DNA of 42,440 nt from Micromonospora tarensis (GCF_016803395.1 NZ_JAEVHL010000029.1:1-42440), one strand, 5' to 3'; shown: positions 17,927 through 27,552, counted from the first letter of the stretch. The notes: generated by a model from the letters alone, not told the origin. A program made the numbers and translations.

Positions 17927-18838
17927 TCAGGTGGTGAGGTCGGCGGTGGGGAGGGAAGGGCCGTCGCCGACCAGGCGGTAGGAGTCACTTCCCGCCGGTT
18001 CGACAAGCCCGTCCCGCACCAGAGCGGCGAGGGCCCGGGCGCGCTGCACGTCATCGGTCCAGACCTGGTCCAACCGTTGGTGCGGAACCGGCTCGCTGTG
18101 CTCCCGGAGCACCCCGAGCAGCAGGCCGCGCACCTGCCGGTCGGTGCCCGCGTACCGCTGGGGTCGGCGGGTCGGCCCGACCGGCGCCTCCTGGCCGGAG
18201 GCCCGCCACGCGCAGACCGACTCGACCGGGCAGGCGGTGCAGCGCGGTGACCGGGCCGTGCAGATGACCGCGCCCAGTTCCATGAACGCGGCGCTGGCCA
18301 GTGCCGCCGCGGCTGGTTCCGCCGGGAGCAGCTCCTCGGTGGCGACCAGGTCGGCCGGCCTGGTGACCGGTCCGGCGTCCGGTTCGCCGGCCACCGCGCG
18401 GCTCACCACCCGGCGTACGTTGGTGTCGACCACGGGGTGCCGTTGCCCGTAGGCGAACGCGGCCACCGCCCGCGCCGTGTAGGTGCCGACCCCGGGCAGT
18501 GCCAGCAGCTGGTCCAGCCGGTCCGGCACATGACCGGCGTGTCGTTCGACGATCGCGACCGCGCATTCCCGTAGCCGGACGGCCCGCCGCGGATAGCCGA
18601 GTCGTCCCCACATCCGGATCGCCTCGGCCGGGGTGTCCGCCGCCAGCGCGGCCGGCTCCGGCCAGCGGGCCAGCCACTCCTGCCAGGCCGGGACCACCCG
18701 GACCACGGGCGTCTGCTGGAGCATCACCTCGCTGACCAGGATGGCCCACGGGGTGACCCCGGGCGCACGCCACGGCAGGTCACGGGCGTGCTGCTGGAAC
18801 CACCGGCTGACCACTGTGGCGAAATCGGGTTGAGTCAT
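17927..18838 (-). CDS. mutY: A/G-specific adenine DNA glycosylase
   Basis: 303 residues. Removes adenine mispaired with 8-oxoguanine or G. LVSEVMLQQTPVVRV carries the catalytic Glu; LPGVGTYTARAVAAFAYGQ is the helix-hairpin-helix; VVDTNVRRVVSR holds the conserved Asp; CTARSPRCTACPVESVC has the C-X6-C-X2-C-X5-C spacing of the [4Fe-4S] cluster. The ATG at 18838 (MTQPDFATVVSRWF) is preferred; in-frame extension further upstream runs through the divergent ACT-domain gene. The C-terminal 8-oxoG-recognition domain is short, as in actinobacterial MutY. Confidence 0.95.
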   Translation of the reverse strand: MTQPDFATVVSRWFQQHARDLPWRAPGVTPWAILVSEVMLQQTPVVRVVPAWQEWLARWPEPAALAADTPAEAIRMWGRLGYPRRAVRLRECAVAIVERHAGHVPDRLDQLLALPGVGTYTARAVAAFAYGQRHPVVDTNVRRVVSRAVAGEPDAGPVTRPADLVATEELLPAEPAAAALASAAFMELGAVICTARSPRCTACPVESVCAWRASGQEAPVGPTRRPQRYAGTDRQVRGLLLGVLREHSEPVPHQRLDQVWTDDVQRARALAALVRDGLVEPAGSDSYRLVGDGPSLPTADLTT

Positions 18839-18934
18839 GGCGCCGTCGATGATGTCACGGGCGGCGGTCCCGGTGGATGGGCGGCTCGGGCGGGGCGCCA
18901 GGTCGACGTTCGTCGGGCGGGGGAGAATGCGCGG

Positions 18935-19447
18935 ATGAACGAGCTCGCGATCACCGTCATCGGTCGGGACCGGCCGGGCATTGTGGCCGACGTCGCCGAG
19001 GTACTGGCCCGACTGGGCGCGAATCTCACCGACAGCACGATGACCCGGTTGCGGGGGCATTTCGCGATGACCCTCATCTGCACCGGGCCGGCCGCCGGCG
19101 AGGTCGAGGCCGGCCTGGCGCCGCTGGCCGCCGAGGGCCAGTTGTTGGCGACCGTACGCGAGGTCACCCCGGACGGCGAGGTGCCTCCGGCGGGCGAGCC
19201 GTACGTGCTGGCGGTGCACGGTTCGGATCGGATGGGCATCGTGGCGGCGATGACGCGGGTGCTGGTGGACGCGGGGGGAAATGTCACCGATCTCAGCACC
19301 CGGCTGGCGGGCGCGCTCTACGTGGTGTTGGCGGAGGTCGAGTTGCCGGCCGGGGTGGCCGACACGCTGATCGACCGGTTGCACCGGACGGCTGCGGAGC
19401 TGGGCGTGGAGGTCACCCTCCGGCCGGCGGACCCGGACCTGCTGTGA
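18935..19447 (+). CDS. Tandem ACT-domain protein (GcvR-like)
   Basis: 170 residues, two ACT domains back to back: ELAITVIGRDRPGIVADVAE (from residue 3) and YVLAVHGSDRMGIVAAMTRV (from about 90), each with the DRxGIV turn that binds amino acids at ACT interfaces. Architecture matches glycine-cleavage repressor-like (GcvR) proteins; no DNA-binding or catalytic domain is present. GAGAAT ends 6 bases before the ATG, suggesting a leaderless start. Its stop overlaps the GTG of peptide deformylase (GTGA at 19444-19447). Ligand and partner unknown. Confidence 0.88.
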   Translation: MNELAITVIGRDRPGIVADVAEVLARLGANLTDSTMTRLRGHFAMTLICTGPAAGEVEAGLAPLAAEGQLLATVREVTPDGEVPPAGEPYVLAVHGSDRMGIVAAMTRVLVDAGGNVTDLSTRLAGALYVVLAEVELPAGVADTLIDRLHRTAAELGVEVTLRPADPDLL

Positions 19448-20030
19448 CCGGCGAGGAGAGCGGTACGCCGGACGCCGGGGCGTACGTCGGTCTGGGCGAC
19501 TGGACGCCGGATTCGCTGTTGGTGCCGGGCGTGGTGCGCGCGGTGGTGTCCGCTCCGCACCCGGTGTTGAGCGAGGTCGCCGACGAGGTCGATCCCATGG
19601 CGAAGGAGACGGTCCAGCTGGCGGCCGACCTGGTCGCCACGATGAGGGTCTCGCCCGGCTGCGTCGGGTTGGCCGCGCCCCAGGTCGGGGTGGGCGCTGA
19701 TGTCTTCGTCGTGGACGTGACCGGGCATCCGAAGTCGGTGACGGTGCACGGCACCTTCGTGATGTGCAACGCCCGGGTGGTCGAGGCGACCCGGTGGAAA
19801 CCGGGCCGGGAGGGCTGCATGTCGGTGCCGGACCTGACCGGGGACGTGAAGCGGGCCAGCCGGCTGGTGGTGGAGGGTGTTCTGCCTGGCACCGGCGCGC
19901 GGTCCGACTGGTGACCGACGGCTTCGAGGCGCGGGCGTTGCAGCACGAGATCGACCACTGCGCGGGGCTGCTCTTTCTGGATCGGGTGGCCGGTGCGCAC
20001 GCCGTCTATCAGCGCAAGGTCTATCTGTGA
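19444..20030 (+). CDS. def: Peptide deformylase (frameshift near 19897)
   Basis: Removes the N-formyl group from new proteins using a metal ion. Motif 1 GLAAPQVG and motif 2 EGCMSVP (usual EGCLSVP, with metal-binding Cys) are in the first frame; motif 3 QHEIDH, with the two His ligands and catalytic Glu, is in the next frame. The break is at about 19897: ggcgcgcggtcc lacks one C, and adding it gives GAPVRLVTDGFEARALQHEI through to the stop at 20028-20030. As written the protein would lose its active-site helix, so sequencing error is likely. The GTG start overlaps the ACT gene. Confidence 0.88.
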
Positions 20031-20148
20031 CCGGGTGCCGAAGCGGAGCGTTGTCCGTCCTCACTGGAGGGTGTGGCGGACGCCCCGGATCGGTTCCGGC
20101 GCGTCGCGCGGCACCGGTGGGGGCAGCGCCGCTACGGTGGGGGGCATC

Positions 20149-20868
20149 ATGCGTCTGACGGTCGGCCCCCTGCCATCCGCCGTGTACTGGCGGCGTCGCG
20201 CCGTCGTACTCGGAGCGGTTTTTCTCTTCCTGATTGTCCTGCTCTACTCCTGCACTGGTTCGGGCCGTTCGGGCGGTGGCGACTTGAAGGCGGGCGCGTC
20301 GCCGTCGGCGACGTCAGCCGCGACGTCCGGTGCTGCTGGGCCGGTGCTGACACCGCAGACCGGTGCGCCGCCACCGTCCGCGTCCACCGAGCCGGCTGCG
20401 ACGGATCCGAGCCCCGCGATCACCAGCAACACGCCTCCGCTGGGTGAGGCCGCCGGTTCGGAGGACGACGGCACCTGCACCAACGAGGAGATCAGCGTGG
20501 TCTCGGTGGCGAGCCCGACCTCGGTCCAGCGGGGGGCGGTCGTCGATCTGCAACTCAAGATCAAGAACACCTCGGACCGGACGTGCAGCCGTAACGTCGG
20601 CGCCGAGGCGCAGGAGATCTTCATCAAGTCCGGTGCCGAGAAGGTCTGGTCGTCGGACACCTGCGGCAAGGTCCAGGGCTCGGACGTGCAGTCCTTCACG
20701 CCGAACTTCGAGCGCTCCTACCAGGTGGCGTGGAACGGGCGGGACACCAGCAGGTGCGACGGCAGCGGGTTGGCCGCGGGGCCGTTCCCGCCGCTCGGGA
20801 CGTACCAGGTGCTCGCCCGGGTCGGCACGAAGCTCAGCGCACCTGTGAAACTCACCATCACCGGCTGA
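20149..20868 (+). CDS. Membrane-anchored extracellular protein, family not recognised
   Basis: 239 residues. Basic start YWRRRAVV then a hydrophobic segment LGAVFLFLIVLLYSC (about 20-35), a Ser/Ala/Pro/Thr-rich linker (about 40-100), and a globular C-terminal domain beginning near TCTNEEISVVSVASP with paired Cys (TCSRNV, DTCGKV, RCDG). The beta-rich pattern (VVDLQLKIKNTSDRTC, FERSYQVAW, GTYQVLARVG) suggests an immunoglobulin-like fold, as in other actinobacterial envelope proteins. TACGGT lies 10 bases before the ATG. It converges on disA with 6 bases between stops. No function assigned. Confidence 0.8.
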   Translation: MRLTVGPLPSAVYWRRRAVVLGAVFLFLIVLLYSCTGSGRSGGGDLKAGASPSATSAATSGAAGPVLTPQTGAPPPSASTEPAATDPSPAITSNTPPLGEAAGSEDDGTCTNEEISVVSVASPTSVQRGAVVDLQLKIKNTSDRTCSRNVGAEAQEIFIKSGAEKVWSSDTCGKVQGSDVQSFTPNFERSYQVAWNGRDTSRCDGSGLAAGPFPPLGTYQVLARVGTKLSAPVKLTITG

Positions 20869-20874
20869 GCCGGG

Positions 20875-22059
20875 TCAGACGTAGCGTTCCAGGATGGATG
20901 CCTCGGCGAGCCGGGACAGCCCCTCACGGACGCCACGGGCCCGAGCGTCACCGACCCCTTCGACGGCCTGTAGGTCCTCCACGGTGGCGCCGAGCAGCCG
21001 TTGGAGGCTGCCGAAATGCGACACCAGGCGATCGACCACCGCCACCGGCAGCCGGGGCACCTTGGCCAGCAGTCGGAAGCCGCGCGGGCTGACCGCGGCG
21101 TCCAGCGCGTCGGAGGCGGCCGGGTAACCGATCGCCTTGGCCACCGACACCAGGTCGATCAGCTCGGTGGCACCGAGCAGGTCCAGCTCGACAAGCGCCT
21201 CGTCCAGGGTGCGCGACTTGCGGCCGACCGGGAGGTAATCCCGGATGACAAGCGTCCGGTCGGCGTCCACGCCGGCCATCAACTCGTCGAGTTGCAGGGC
21301 CAGCAGGCGGCCGTCGGTGCCCAGCTCCACCACGTAACCGGCGATCTCGTCGGCGATGCGGCGCACCATCTCCAGTCGCTGCACCACGGCCACCGCGTCT
21401 CGCACGGTGACCAGGTCTTCGATCTCCAGGGCGGAGAGCGTGCCGGAGACCTCGTCCAATCGGAGCTTGTAGCGCTCCAGGGTGGCGAGGGCCTGGTTGG
21501 CCCGGGAGAGGATGGCGGCCGAGTCATCGAGGACGTGCCGCTGGCCGTTGACGTAGAGGCTGATGATCCGCATCGACTGGCTGACCGAGATGACCGGGTA
21601 ACCGGTCTGCCGAGCGACCCGCTCGGCGGTGCGGTGCCGGGTGCCGGACTCCTCTGTCGGAATGGACGGGTCGGGCATCAGGTGCACGGCGGCCCGGACG
21701 ATCCGGGTGCCGTCGCTGGAGAGCACGACCGCGCCGTCCATCTTGCACAGCTCCCGCACCCGGGTCGCGGAGAACTCCACGTCCAGCGGAAAGCCGCCGG
21801 TGCACAGACCCTCGACGACCTTGTCGTAACCCAGGACGATGAGCGCGCCGGTGCGACCGCGCAGGATGCGCTCCAGACCGTCGCGCAGGGCGGTGCCGGG
21901 GGCCATCAGGGCAAGGTTGGCCCGCAGCGGGTCTCCGGCGCCCCCGGCAACCCCCGCAGTCACGCTCACGCTGATCGGGCGGGCGGGCGAGCCCACGGCG
22001 CCGGTGCGGGCCTGGGGCGGCGCGCCGGCTGGCTTGGTGGTATCGCGGTCGATCGGCAC
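20875..22059 (-). CDS. disA: DNA integrity scanning diadenylate cyclase DisA
   Basis: About 394 residues. Makes cyclic di-AMP from two ATP and binds branched DNA. In the N-terminal DAC domain, [20 protein letters not shown] holds the DGA motif and [13 protein letters not shown] the GTRHR motif; a helical linker follows, then a C-terminal helix-hairpin-helix region ([20 protein letters not shown]). Start: TAGAAT (minus strand, 22066-22071) is followed by 6 bases and then GTG at 22059, so a leaderless start there is favoured; a GTG at 22065 is also in frame. radA lies directly upstream, 131 bases away, the usual actinobacterial pairing. Confidence 0.95.
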   Translation of the reverse strand: MPIDRDTTKPAGAPPQARTGAVGSPARPISVSVTAGVAGGAGDPLRANLALMAPGTALRDGLERILRGRTGALIVLGYDKVVEGLCTGGFPLDVEFSATRVRELCKMDGAVVLSSDGTRIVRAAVHLMPDPSIPTEESGTRHRTAERVARQTGYPVISVSQSMRIISLYVNGQRHVLDDSAAILSRANQALATLERYKLRLDEVSGTLSALEIEDLVTVRDAVAVVQRLEMVRRIADEIAGYVVELGTDGRLLALQLDELMAGVDADRTLVIRDYLPVGRKSRTLDEALVELDLLGATELIDLVSVAKAIGYPAASDALDAAVSPRGFRLLAKVPRLPVAVVDRLVSHFGSLQRLLGATVEDLQAVEGVGDARARGVREGLSRLAEASILERYV

Positions 22060-22190
22060 GGGCACATTCTACGGACTGCCGTGCGGTGGGTGCTGTCGTG
22101 GTTACTGTGATGTGTCACGATGCCGCCCTTTCCATCGTCTTCTGTCTGCGACGAGCTGTCCGGTATCGCCGTTCCCGTCGGCACGGTGAG

Positions 22191-23648
22191 TCACTCGGCG
22201 GACGCGCGGGCCGCATGGTGCAACGCGGCACGGACATCAGTGACCTCGGTCACCCGCATCTGCTCGGGCCCGGCGCCGGTGCTGGCCGGGCCGCAACCGG
22301 GCGGCACCAGGGCCACCTTGAACCCCAACCGGGCCGCCTCGGCCAGCCGGCGCGGCACCGCCCCGACCCGGCGCACCTCACCGGTCAGCCCCACCTCGCC
22401 GATCGCCACCAGGTGCGGCGCGATCGCCAGGTTGAGCCCACCGGACGCGACCGCCAGGGCGACCGCCAGGTCGGCGGCCGGCTCGACCACCCGGATGCCG
22501 CCCACCGTGGCGGCGAAGACCTCGCGGTCGTGCAGGGTCAGCCGCTCGGTGCGCCGTTGCAACACCGCGAGCACCATCGCCAGTCGCGCCGAGTCGAGGC
22601 CGGAGACGGTGCGTCTGGGTGAGCCGGCCACCGTCGCCCCGATCAGCGCCTGCACCTCGGTGACCAGGGCCCGCCGCCCCTCCATGGCCACCGTCACGCA
22701 GGTGCCCGGGACCGGCTCCGCGTAGCGGGTCAGGAACAGCCCGGACGGGTCGGCCAGGCTGCTGATGCCGCCCTCGTGCATTTCGAAGCAGCCGACCTCG
22801 TCGGCCGCGCCGAACCTGTTCTTCACGCCCCGCACCAGGCGCAGCGAGGAGTGCTTGTCGCCCTCGAAGTGCAGCACCACGTCGACCAGGTGCTCCAGCA
22901 CCCGAGGGCCGGCGACCTGGCCGTCCTTGGTGACGTGCCCGACCAGCACGGTGGCGATGCCGCGCTCCTTGGCGACCGAGACCAGCGCGGCGGTGACCGC
23001 GCGGACCTGGGTCACGCCACCGGGCACCCCCTCGGTGCCGGTGGTGGAGATGGTCTGCACCGAGTCGAGCACCAGCAGACCCGGCTTGACCGCGTCGAGG
23101 TGCCCGAGCACCGACGCCAGGTCGCTCTCCGCGGCGAGGTAGAGCTGATCGTGCAGGGTGCCCATCCGCTCGGCGCGCAGCCGCACCTGGCTGACCGACT
23201 CCTCGCCGCTGACCACCAGCGACGGGCTGCCGGCGCCGACCGCCCACTGCTGGGCCACGTCCAGCAGGAGGGTCGACTTGCCCACGCCGGGTTCGCCGGC
23301 GAGCAACACCACCGCACCGGGCACCAGGCCGCCGCCGAGCACCCGGTCGAGCTCGCTCACCCCGGTGGGCCGGGCACGTGCCGGAGCGGCGCTGATGGTG
23401 GCGATGGGTCGGGCCGGCTCGCTGGGCATCCGGGAGCTGACCACCCGCCCGGAGACCGTCGGGCCGGTCACCGTGCTCTCCACCACCGAGCCCCACTCGC
23501 CGCACTCGGGGCAGCGCCCCACCCACTTGGGCGGCTGGTGGCCGCAGGCGTCGCACTCGTAGGCCGGACGCGGCTCGCGGGCGGTGGACCGACCACGGGC
23601 GGCACCGGCCGTGCCGCCACGCGGAGGGGTCGATCGGGAGGTGGTCAC
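22191..23648 (-). CDS. radA: DNA repair protein RadA
   Basis: 485 residues. N-terminal zinc finger CDACGHQPPKWVGRCPECGE; RecA-like ATPase with Walker A LAGEPGVGKSTLLLD; the RadA signature KNRFG in VRGVKNRFGAADEVG; C-terminal Lon-protease-like domain (GGIRVVEPAADLAVALAVAS, without protease activity in the family). RadA promotes branch migration in recombination. GTG start (GTGACCACC). It precedes disA on the same strand, linking recombination with c-di-AMP signalling; in Bacillus, RadA is known to restrain DisA activity. Confidence 0.96.
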   Translation of the reverse strand: MTTSRSTPPRGGTAGAARGRSTAREPRPAYECDACGHQPPKWVGRCPECGEWGSVVESTVTGPTVSGRVVSSRMPSEPARPIATISAAPARARPTGVSELDRVLGGGLVPGAVVLLAGEPGVGKSTLLLDVAQQWAVGAGSPSLVVSGEESVSQVRLRAERMGTLHDQLYLAAESDLASVLGHLDAVKPGLLVLDSVQTISTTGTEGVPGGVTQVRAVTAALVSVAKERGIATVLVGHVTKDGQVAGPRVLEHLVDVVLHFEGDKHSSLRLVRGVKNRFGAADEVGCFEMHEGGISSLADPSGLFLTRYAEPVPGTCVTVAMEGRRALVTEVQALIGATVAGSPRRTVSGLDSARLAMVLAVLQRRTERLTLHDREVFAATVGGIRVVEPAADLAVALAVASGGLNLAIAPHLVAIGEVGLTGEVRRVGAVPRRLAEAARLGFKVALVPPGCGPASTGAGPEQMRVTEVTDVRAALHHAARASAE

Positions 23649-23671
23649 ATCAGGACGCTAGCCCTCGGGTA

Positions 23672-23719
23672 CGACGAAAACACCCCGGCGTGGTGGTCAC
23701 CACGCCGGGGCGTTCGTCG
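23672..23719 (-). terminator. Long hairpin between lipoprotein gene and radA
   Basis: A 12-bp GC stem (23683-23694 with 23699-23710) inside an outer 7-bp arm CGACGAA/TTCGTCG (23672-23678 with 23713-23719). It starts right after the lipoprotein stop at 23734 in the minus direction. It is symmetrical enough to work in both directions. Confidence 0.7.
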
Positions 23720-23733
23720 ATGTGCGGGTCGGG

Positions 23734-24543
23734 TCACTCGTGGGTCGTGCCGCCCTCGTTGCCCTCGTAGCCACCCTCGCGCTCGATGATCGGCGAGGGC
23801 GGCGCCGCCGGGGTGAGCGGCACCGCGATCGGCGCCTGCCCGGTGACCGTGTTGCCGTTGCCGAAGTCGAAGGTCACCACGACGTTCTGGCCGGAGCGCA
23901 GCGCCTCGGTCAGGCCGATCAACCGGAGCTGGGTGGTGGCCTCGGTGTTGAACTGGATGTAGCTCAACGGGGCCAGCTCGATCCGGGCCGGCTGGCCCGG
24001 GGCGGAGGGGCTGGCCGATCCGGACGCCCGGGCCGATTCCGGTGCGGACGGGGTGGCCGAGGAGGAGCCGGTCTCGGAGGGCGTCACCGACGGGCTGGCC
24101 GACCGGGACGTCGAGGTCGACGGGCTGGCCGAACCGGACGGCGTCACCGACGGGCTGGCCGAACCGGACGGCGACGGGCTCATGGCGGCGGACTCCGAGG
24201 CGGACGGCGACGGGCTCGCCGAGCCGCCGCTGATCACCACCTCGCGGGCGCTCTCGGTGGTGACGGTGACCGTCACCGTCTCCTTCGAGTCGTTGTAGAT
24301 CACTGCCTCGAGCGTGGCGTCCTGGCCGGCCCGGTAACCCTCCAGGCCCGGGTACTCCACCAGCAGGCCGCGCACCGAGAAGGAACCGTTGTTGGTCGTG
24401 AGGGAGACACCCTGGACCGACGCCTCCTTCACCGCGGTCTCGGCGATCTGACCGGTGCCGCATCCGGAAGCCAGCAGGCTGACCGCCGCAACCCCGGACA
24501 GCAGCAGGGCCGCCCGCCGGGATCCCCTGATCGAGCGCGTCAC
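23734..24543 (-). CDS. Lipoprotein with Ser/Ala/Pro repeat region
   Basis: 269 residues. Signal peptide SIRGSRRAALLLSGVAAVSL followed by the lipobox LLASGC. After the lipid anchor comes a folded segment (SVQGVSLTTNNGSFSVRGLL, YRAGQDATLEAVIYNDSKET), an internal SASPSVTPS-type repeat region (about 135-200), and a second folded stretch with VVVTFDFGNGNTVTG. The two flanking parts look like one interrupted copper-chaperone/DUF461-like beta sandwich, though I am not sure of the family. GTG start at 24543 with AGGAGG about 8 bases upstream. It lies ahead of radA but is separated from it by a terminator. Confidence 0.85.
   Translation of the reverse strand: MTRSIRGSRRAALLLSGVAAVSLLASGCGTGQIAETAVKEASVQGVSLTTNNGSFSVRGLLVEYPGLEGYRAGQDATLEAVIYNDSKETVTVTVTTESAREVVISGGSASPSPSASESAAMSPSPSGSASPSVTPSGSASPSTSTSRSASPSVTPSETGSSSATPSAPESARASGSASPSAPGQPARIELAPLSYIQFNTEATTQLRLIGLTEALRSGQNVVVTFDFGNGNTVTGQAPIAVPLTPAAPPSPIIEREGGYEGNEGGTTHE
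24081..24170 (-). repeat. 30-bp imperfect repeats in the lipoprotein gene
   Basis: A 30-bp unit at 24081-24110 recurs at 24141-24170 with few changes, and its last 20 bases also occur at 24121-24140. They encode the Ser/Pro/Thr-rich repeats (ASPSVTPSGSASPS type). Length variation is likely between strains. Confidence 0.7.
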
Positions 24544-24684
24544 GTCGGTCCTCCTCGTCACAATCCCCACCCGGGCCGTACGCCGGGCACGGTGGCCATA
24601 CCCGCGCAGACCGCGGTCCAGGGTAGTTGGGGCTGATCGAGGCCCGCACGCGGACCCGGGCAATGCCACCTCAAGGGGTGCCGC

Positions 24685-25524
24685 TCACACCACCCGACCG
24701 CTCGCCACCAGCAGAACCACGTCGATGAGGGCGACCAGCATCACCGCCCGGAAGGCCGCCACCGGGCGCCGGCCGGCCCGGCTCGCCGAGCGTCCGGCGT
24801 ACCAGCTCAGCGGTGGCACCACGGCGGCCGTGCCGACCGCCGCCAACCCGACCGCCGACGGTGGCCCGGGTGGCCCGAGGACCAGGGCGGCGGTCGCGGT
24901 GAGGAGGAGGCCGGCAGCCGCCACCCGGCTGCCGACGGCACCCAGCCGGTGTGGCAGGCCGCGCACCCCGGTGCGGGCGTCGTCGGCCAGGTCCGGCAAC
25001 ACGTTGGCGAAGTGCGCTCCGGCGCCCAGGCACGCCGCCGCCACCAGCAGCCAGGCGGGCGGGGTCGGCTGGTCGGGCAGGGCCAGCACCACGAAGGCGG
25101 GCAGCGCGCCGAAGGAGACGGCGTAGGGCAGCACCGAGAACGCGGTGGCCTTGAGCGGCCAGTCGTAGAGCAGCGCGGAGACCAGCGCGAGGGTCAGCCA
25201 GAATGCCGCCGTCGGGTTGGTGGTCAGCGCCAGCAGCGGGCAGGCCAGCGCGGCCACCGCGGCGGCCCAGGCCGTGGCGCGCCGACCGACCGCGCCGGCG
25301 GCGACCGGTTTGTCGGTACGCCCCACAGTGGCGTCCCGCTCGGCGTCCAGCGCGTCGTTGGTCCACCCGACGGCGAGCTGGCTGGCCAGCACGGCGAGCA
25401 CCACCGAGACGATTCCGGCCGGCCGGTGGCCCACTCCCCAGGCCAGCAGACCGGCCACCGTGGTCACCGCTGCGGCTGGTTCCGGATGGCTCGCTCTGAC
25501 CAGCCCTAACACCCTCGACGACAT
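24685..25524 (-). CDS. UbiA-family prenyltransferase
   Basis: 279 residues, multiple membrane helices. The two Asp-rich motifs that bind Mg-prenyl diphosphate are present: NDALDAERD (about 60-68) and DLADDARTGVRGLP (about 183-196). It transfers a prenyl chain to an aromatic or related acceptor. It is divergent from a UbiG-like methyltransferase and shares a locus with a type III PKS, so the acceptor is probably an alkylresorcinol- or hydroquinone-type polyketide (inference). The start MSSRVLGLVRASHPEPAA at 25524 is chosen because the family begins there. Confidence 0.9.
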   Translation of the reverse strand: MSSRVLGLVRASHPEPAAAVTTVAGLLAWGVGHRPAGIVSVVLAVLASQLAVGWTNDALDAERDATVGRTDKPVAAGAVGRRATAWAAAVAALACPLLALTTNPTAAFWLTLALVSALLYDWPLKATAFSVLPYAVSFGALPAFVVLALPDQPTPPAWLLVAAACLGAGAHFANVLPDLADDARTGVRGLPHRLGAVGSRVAAAGLLLTATAALVLGPPGPPSAVGLAAVGTAAVVPPLSWYAGRSASRAGRRPVAAFRAVMLVALIDVVLLVASGRVV

Positions 25525-25570
25525 AAGGGAAGTCTGGTCGTTACCGAGCAGTCGTGCCACGCTCGGTGCC

Positions 25571-26344
25571 ATGCGAGACGTGGCTGCGGCCGCGGCGTCC
25601 ACCGGCAGGAGGGTGCTGCCGCGAAACGATCCGCGCCAGTACGACGACCTGGCCGGTGAGTGGTGGCGGCCGGATGGCGCGTTCGCGATGCTGCACTGGC
25701 TGGCCGAGGCTCGCGCGGCGCTGGTGCCACCGGCCACCCGCCCGGGCGCGTTGCTGGTCGACCTGGGTTGCGGCGCCGGCCTGCTCGCGCCGCACCTGAG
25801 CGGCAAGGGCTACCGCCACGTCGGGGTTGATCTGACCCGCTCGGCACTGCTCCAGGCGGCCGAGCACGGGGTGAGCGTGGTTCAGGGTGACGCCACCGCC
25901 GTCCCGCTGCCCGACGGTTGTGCCGACGTGGTCTCCGCGGGTGAGTTGCTGGAGCACGTGCCGGCCTGGCCGCGCGTGGTGGCCGAGGCGTGTCGACTGC
26001 TGCGCCCCGGCGGCCTGCTGGTGCTGGACACCCTGAACGACACGGCGCTGGCCCGGCTCGTCGCGGTACGGATCGCCGAGCGGCTGCCGACGGTGCCCCG
26101 GGGAATCCACGATCCACTGTTGTTCGTGGATGCCGACGCGCTGGTGGCCGAGTGCGCCCGGCACGGTGTCGACCTGCGGCTGCGGGGCATCCGTCCGCAG
26201 GTCGGTGGCCTGCTCGCCTGGCTGCTCCGGCGAGCCCGCGCGGCCCGAGCGTCGGGTGTCGCGCCCGTCGGCGGCGCGCCGCGCATCGTGCCGACCTGGT
26301 CGACCGGCGTGCTCTACCAGGGCCGGGGGGTCCGCAAAGGATAG
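25571..26344 (+). CDS. UbiG-like class I SAM methyltransferase
   Basis: 257 residues. LLVDLGCGAGLLAPHLSGKG is the SAM motif; VGVDLTRSALLQAA and VVQGDATAVPLPDGCADVVS follow in the UbiG/Methyltransf_11 order, with AGELLEHVPAWP as motif IV. The early RQYDDLAGEWWRPDGAFAML resembles the UbiG start (YDxxAxxWWDPxGxFxxLH), which points to O-methylation of a hydroxylated ring. It is divergent from the UbiA gene (46 bases) and followed by the flavoprotein and type III PKS genes. Confidence 0.9.
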   Translation: MRDVAAAAASTGRRVLPRNDPRQYDDLAGEWWRPDGAFAMLHWLAEARAALVPPATRPGALLVDLGCGAGLLAPHLSGKGYRHVGVDLTRSALLQAAEHGVSVVQGDATAVPLPDGCADVVSAGELLEHVPAWPRVVAEACRLLRPGGLLVLDTLNDTALARLVAVRIAERLPTVPRGIHDPLLFVDADALVAECARHGVDLRLRGIRPQVGGLLAWLLRRARAARASGVAPVGGAPRIVPTWSTGVLYQGRGVRKG

Positions 26345-26385
26345 TCGGGTCGCGGCGGGGTATGAGACGCCGAGGAGGGGACGAT

Positions 26386-27552
26386 ATGACGGTGCATGCG
26401 CTTGAGGCAGCCCGCCGGTTGGCGCCGCGGTTCGCCGCGCGGGCGGCGGAGCACGACCGGGACGGTTCCTTCCCCGTGGCCGACTTCGCCGACCTGCGCG
26501 AGGCCGGTCTGTTCGGGTTGCTGGTGCCCCGGGCGTTGGGTGGGCTGGGGGCCACGTTCGCCGAGTACACCGCAGTGGCCACGGAGCTCGCCCGGGGCAA
26601 CGGTGCGACGGCCCTGGTGTTCAACATGCACGCCTCGGTCACCGGCGCGCTGGGCGCGGTCACCGAGGAGCTGGCCGAGGCGCTGGGCGTGCCGGACGAG
26701 GCGCTGGCCGCCCGCGACCGACTGCTCACGGCCGCGGCGCACGGCTCCTGGTACGCGGTGGCGATGAGCGAGCGGGGCGCGGGCGCCCGGCTGTCCCAAC
26801 TGACCACCGCGTACGAGCCGACCGACGAGGGCTGGCACCTCAAGGGCAGCAAGACCTTCTGTTCCGGTGCCGGGCATGCCGACGGCTACCTGGTCGCGGC
26901 GCGGAGCGCGGCCGACCAGTCGGTGGTCTCACAGTTCCTGGTGCCGGCCGGTGACGGCCTGACCGTGGAGCCGACCTGGGATTCGCTCGGCATGCGTGCC
27001 ACCTCCTCACACGACCTACACCTGGATGTGAGCGTGCCGGCCGACCGGCTGCTCGGGGGCGTGGAGGGGTTGGCGCTGGTCGTTGCCCAGTTGATGCCGC
27101 ACTGGTTGGTGGCCAGCTACGCGGCCGTCTACGTCGGGGTGGCCCGCGCGGCGATCGACGCGGCGGCCGAGCACCTCAACGCCCGCAACCTGGCCGGTTT
27201 GCCGGCCGTGCGGGCCCGGCTCGGTCGGGCGGACGCGGCGACGGCGGCGGCGCAACTGGTGGTCGCGGAGGCGGCCGGTCGGGTGGACGAGGCACCGGGT
27301 GACGAGGAGACCAACCGCTGGGTGTGGCGGGCCAAGCTGCTTGCCGGCACGACGGCCGCCGAGGTGGCGGCGTCGGTGTTGGAGGCGGCGGGCACCTCGG
27401 CGACCCGCCGTGGCCACCCGCTGGAGCGGCTCTACCGGGACGCCCGCTGCGGCTCACTGCACCCGGCCACGTCGGATGTCTGCGCCGACTGGCTCGGCAT
27501 CGCCGCACTGGGCGGCGACCCGGATCGCGACGGATCGGCACCGCGTTGGTGA
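26386..27552 (+). CDS. Acyl-CoA dehydrogenase-like flavoprotein
   Basis: 388 residues, three-part acyl-CoA dehydrogenase layout: N-terminal helices (FADLREAGLFGLLVPRALGG), the middle beta domain (YAVAMSERGAGARLSQLTTA, then GWHLKGSKTFCSGAGHADGY) and the C-terminal helical bundle (ASYAAVYVGVARAAIDAAAE). The SERGAGAR and KTFCSGAG motifs fit the flavin site. The usual catalytic Glu near the C-terminus is not evident, and related proteins include flavin-dependent monooxygenases, so ring hydroxylation is possible. SD GAGGAGGGG about 7 bases before the ATG. It lies between methyltransferase and type III PKS genes. Confidence 0.85.
   Translation: MTVHALEAARRLAPRFAARAAEHDRDGSFPVADFADLREAGLFGLLVPRALGGLGATFAEYTAVATELARGNGATALVFNMHASVTGALGAVTEELAEALGVPDEALAARDRLLTAAAHGSWYAVAMSERGAGARLSQLTTAYEPTDEGWHLKGSKTFCSGAGHADGYLVAARSAADQSVVSQFLVPAGDGLTVEPTWDSLGMRATSSHDLHLDVSVPADRLLGGVEGLALVVAQLMPHWLVASYAAVYVGVARAAIDAAAEHLNARNLAGLPAVRARLGRADAATAAAQLVVAEAAGRVDEAPGDEETNRWVWRAKLLAGTTAAEVAASVLEAAGTSATRRGHPLERLYRDARCGSLHPATSDVCADWLGIAALGGDPDRDGSAPRW

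Noticed and set aside
21001..22110. Long plus-strand frame opposite disA (and a similar one opposite radA at 22776-23789)
   Set aside because: Both lie antisense to unmistakable disA and radA and show no domain of their own.
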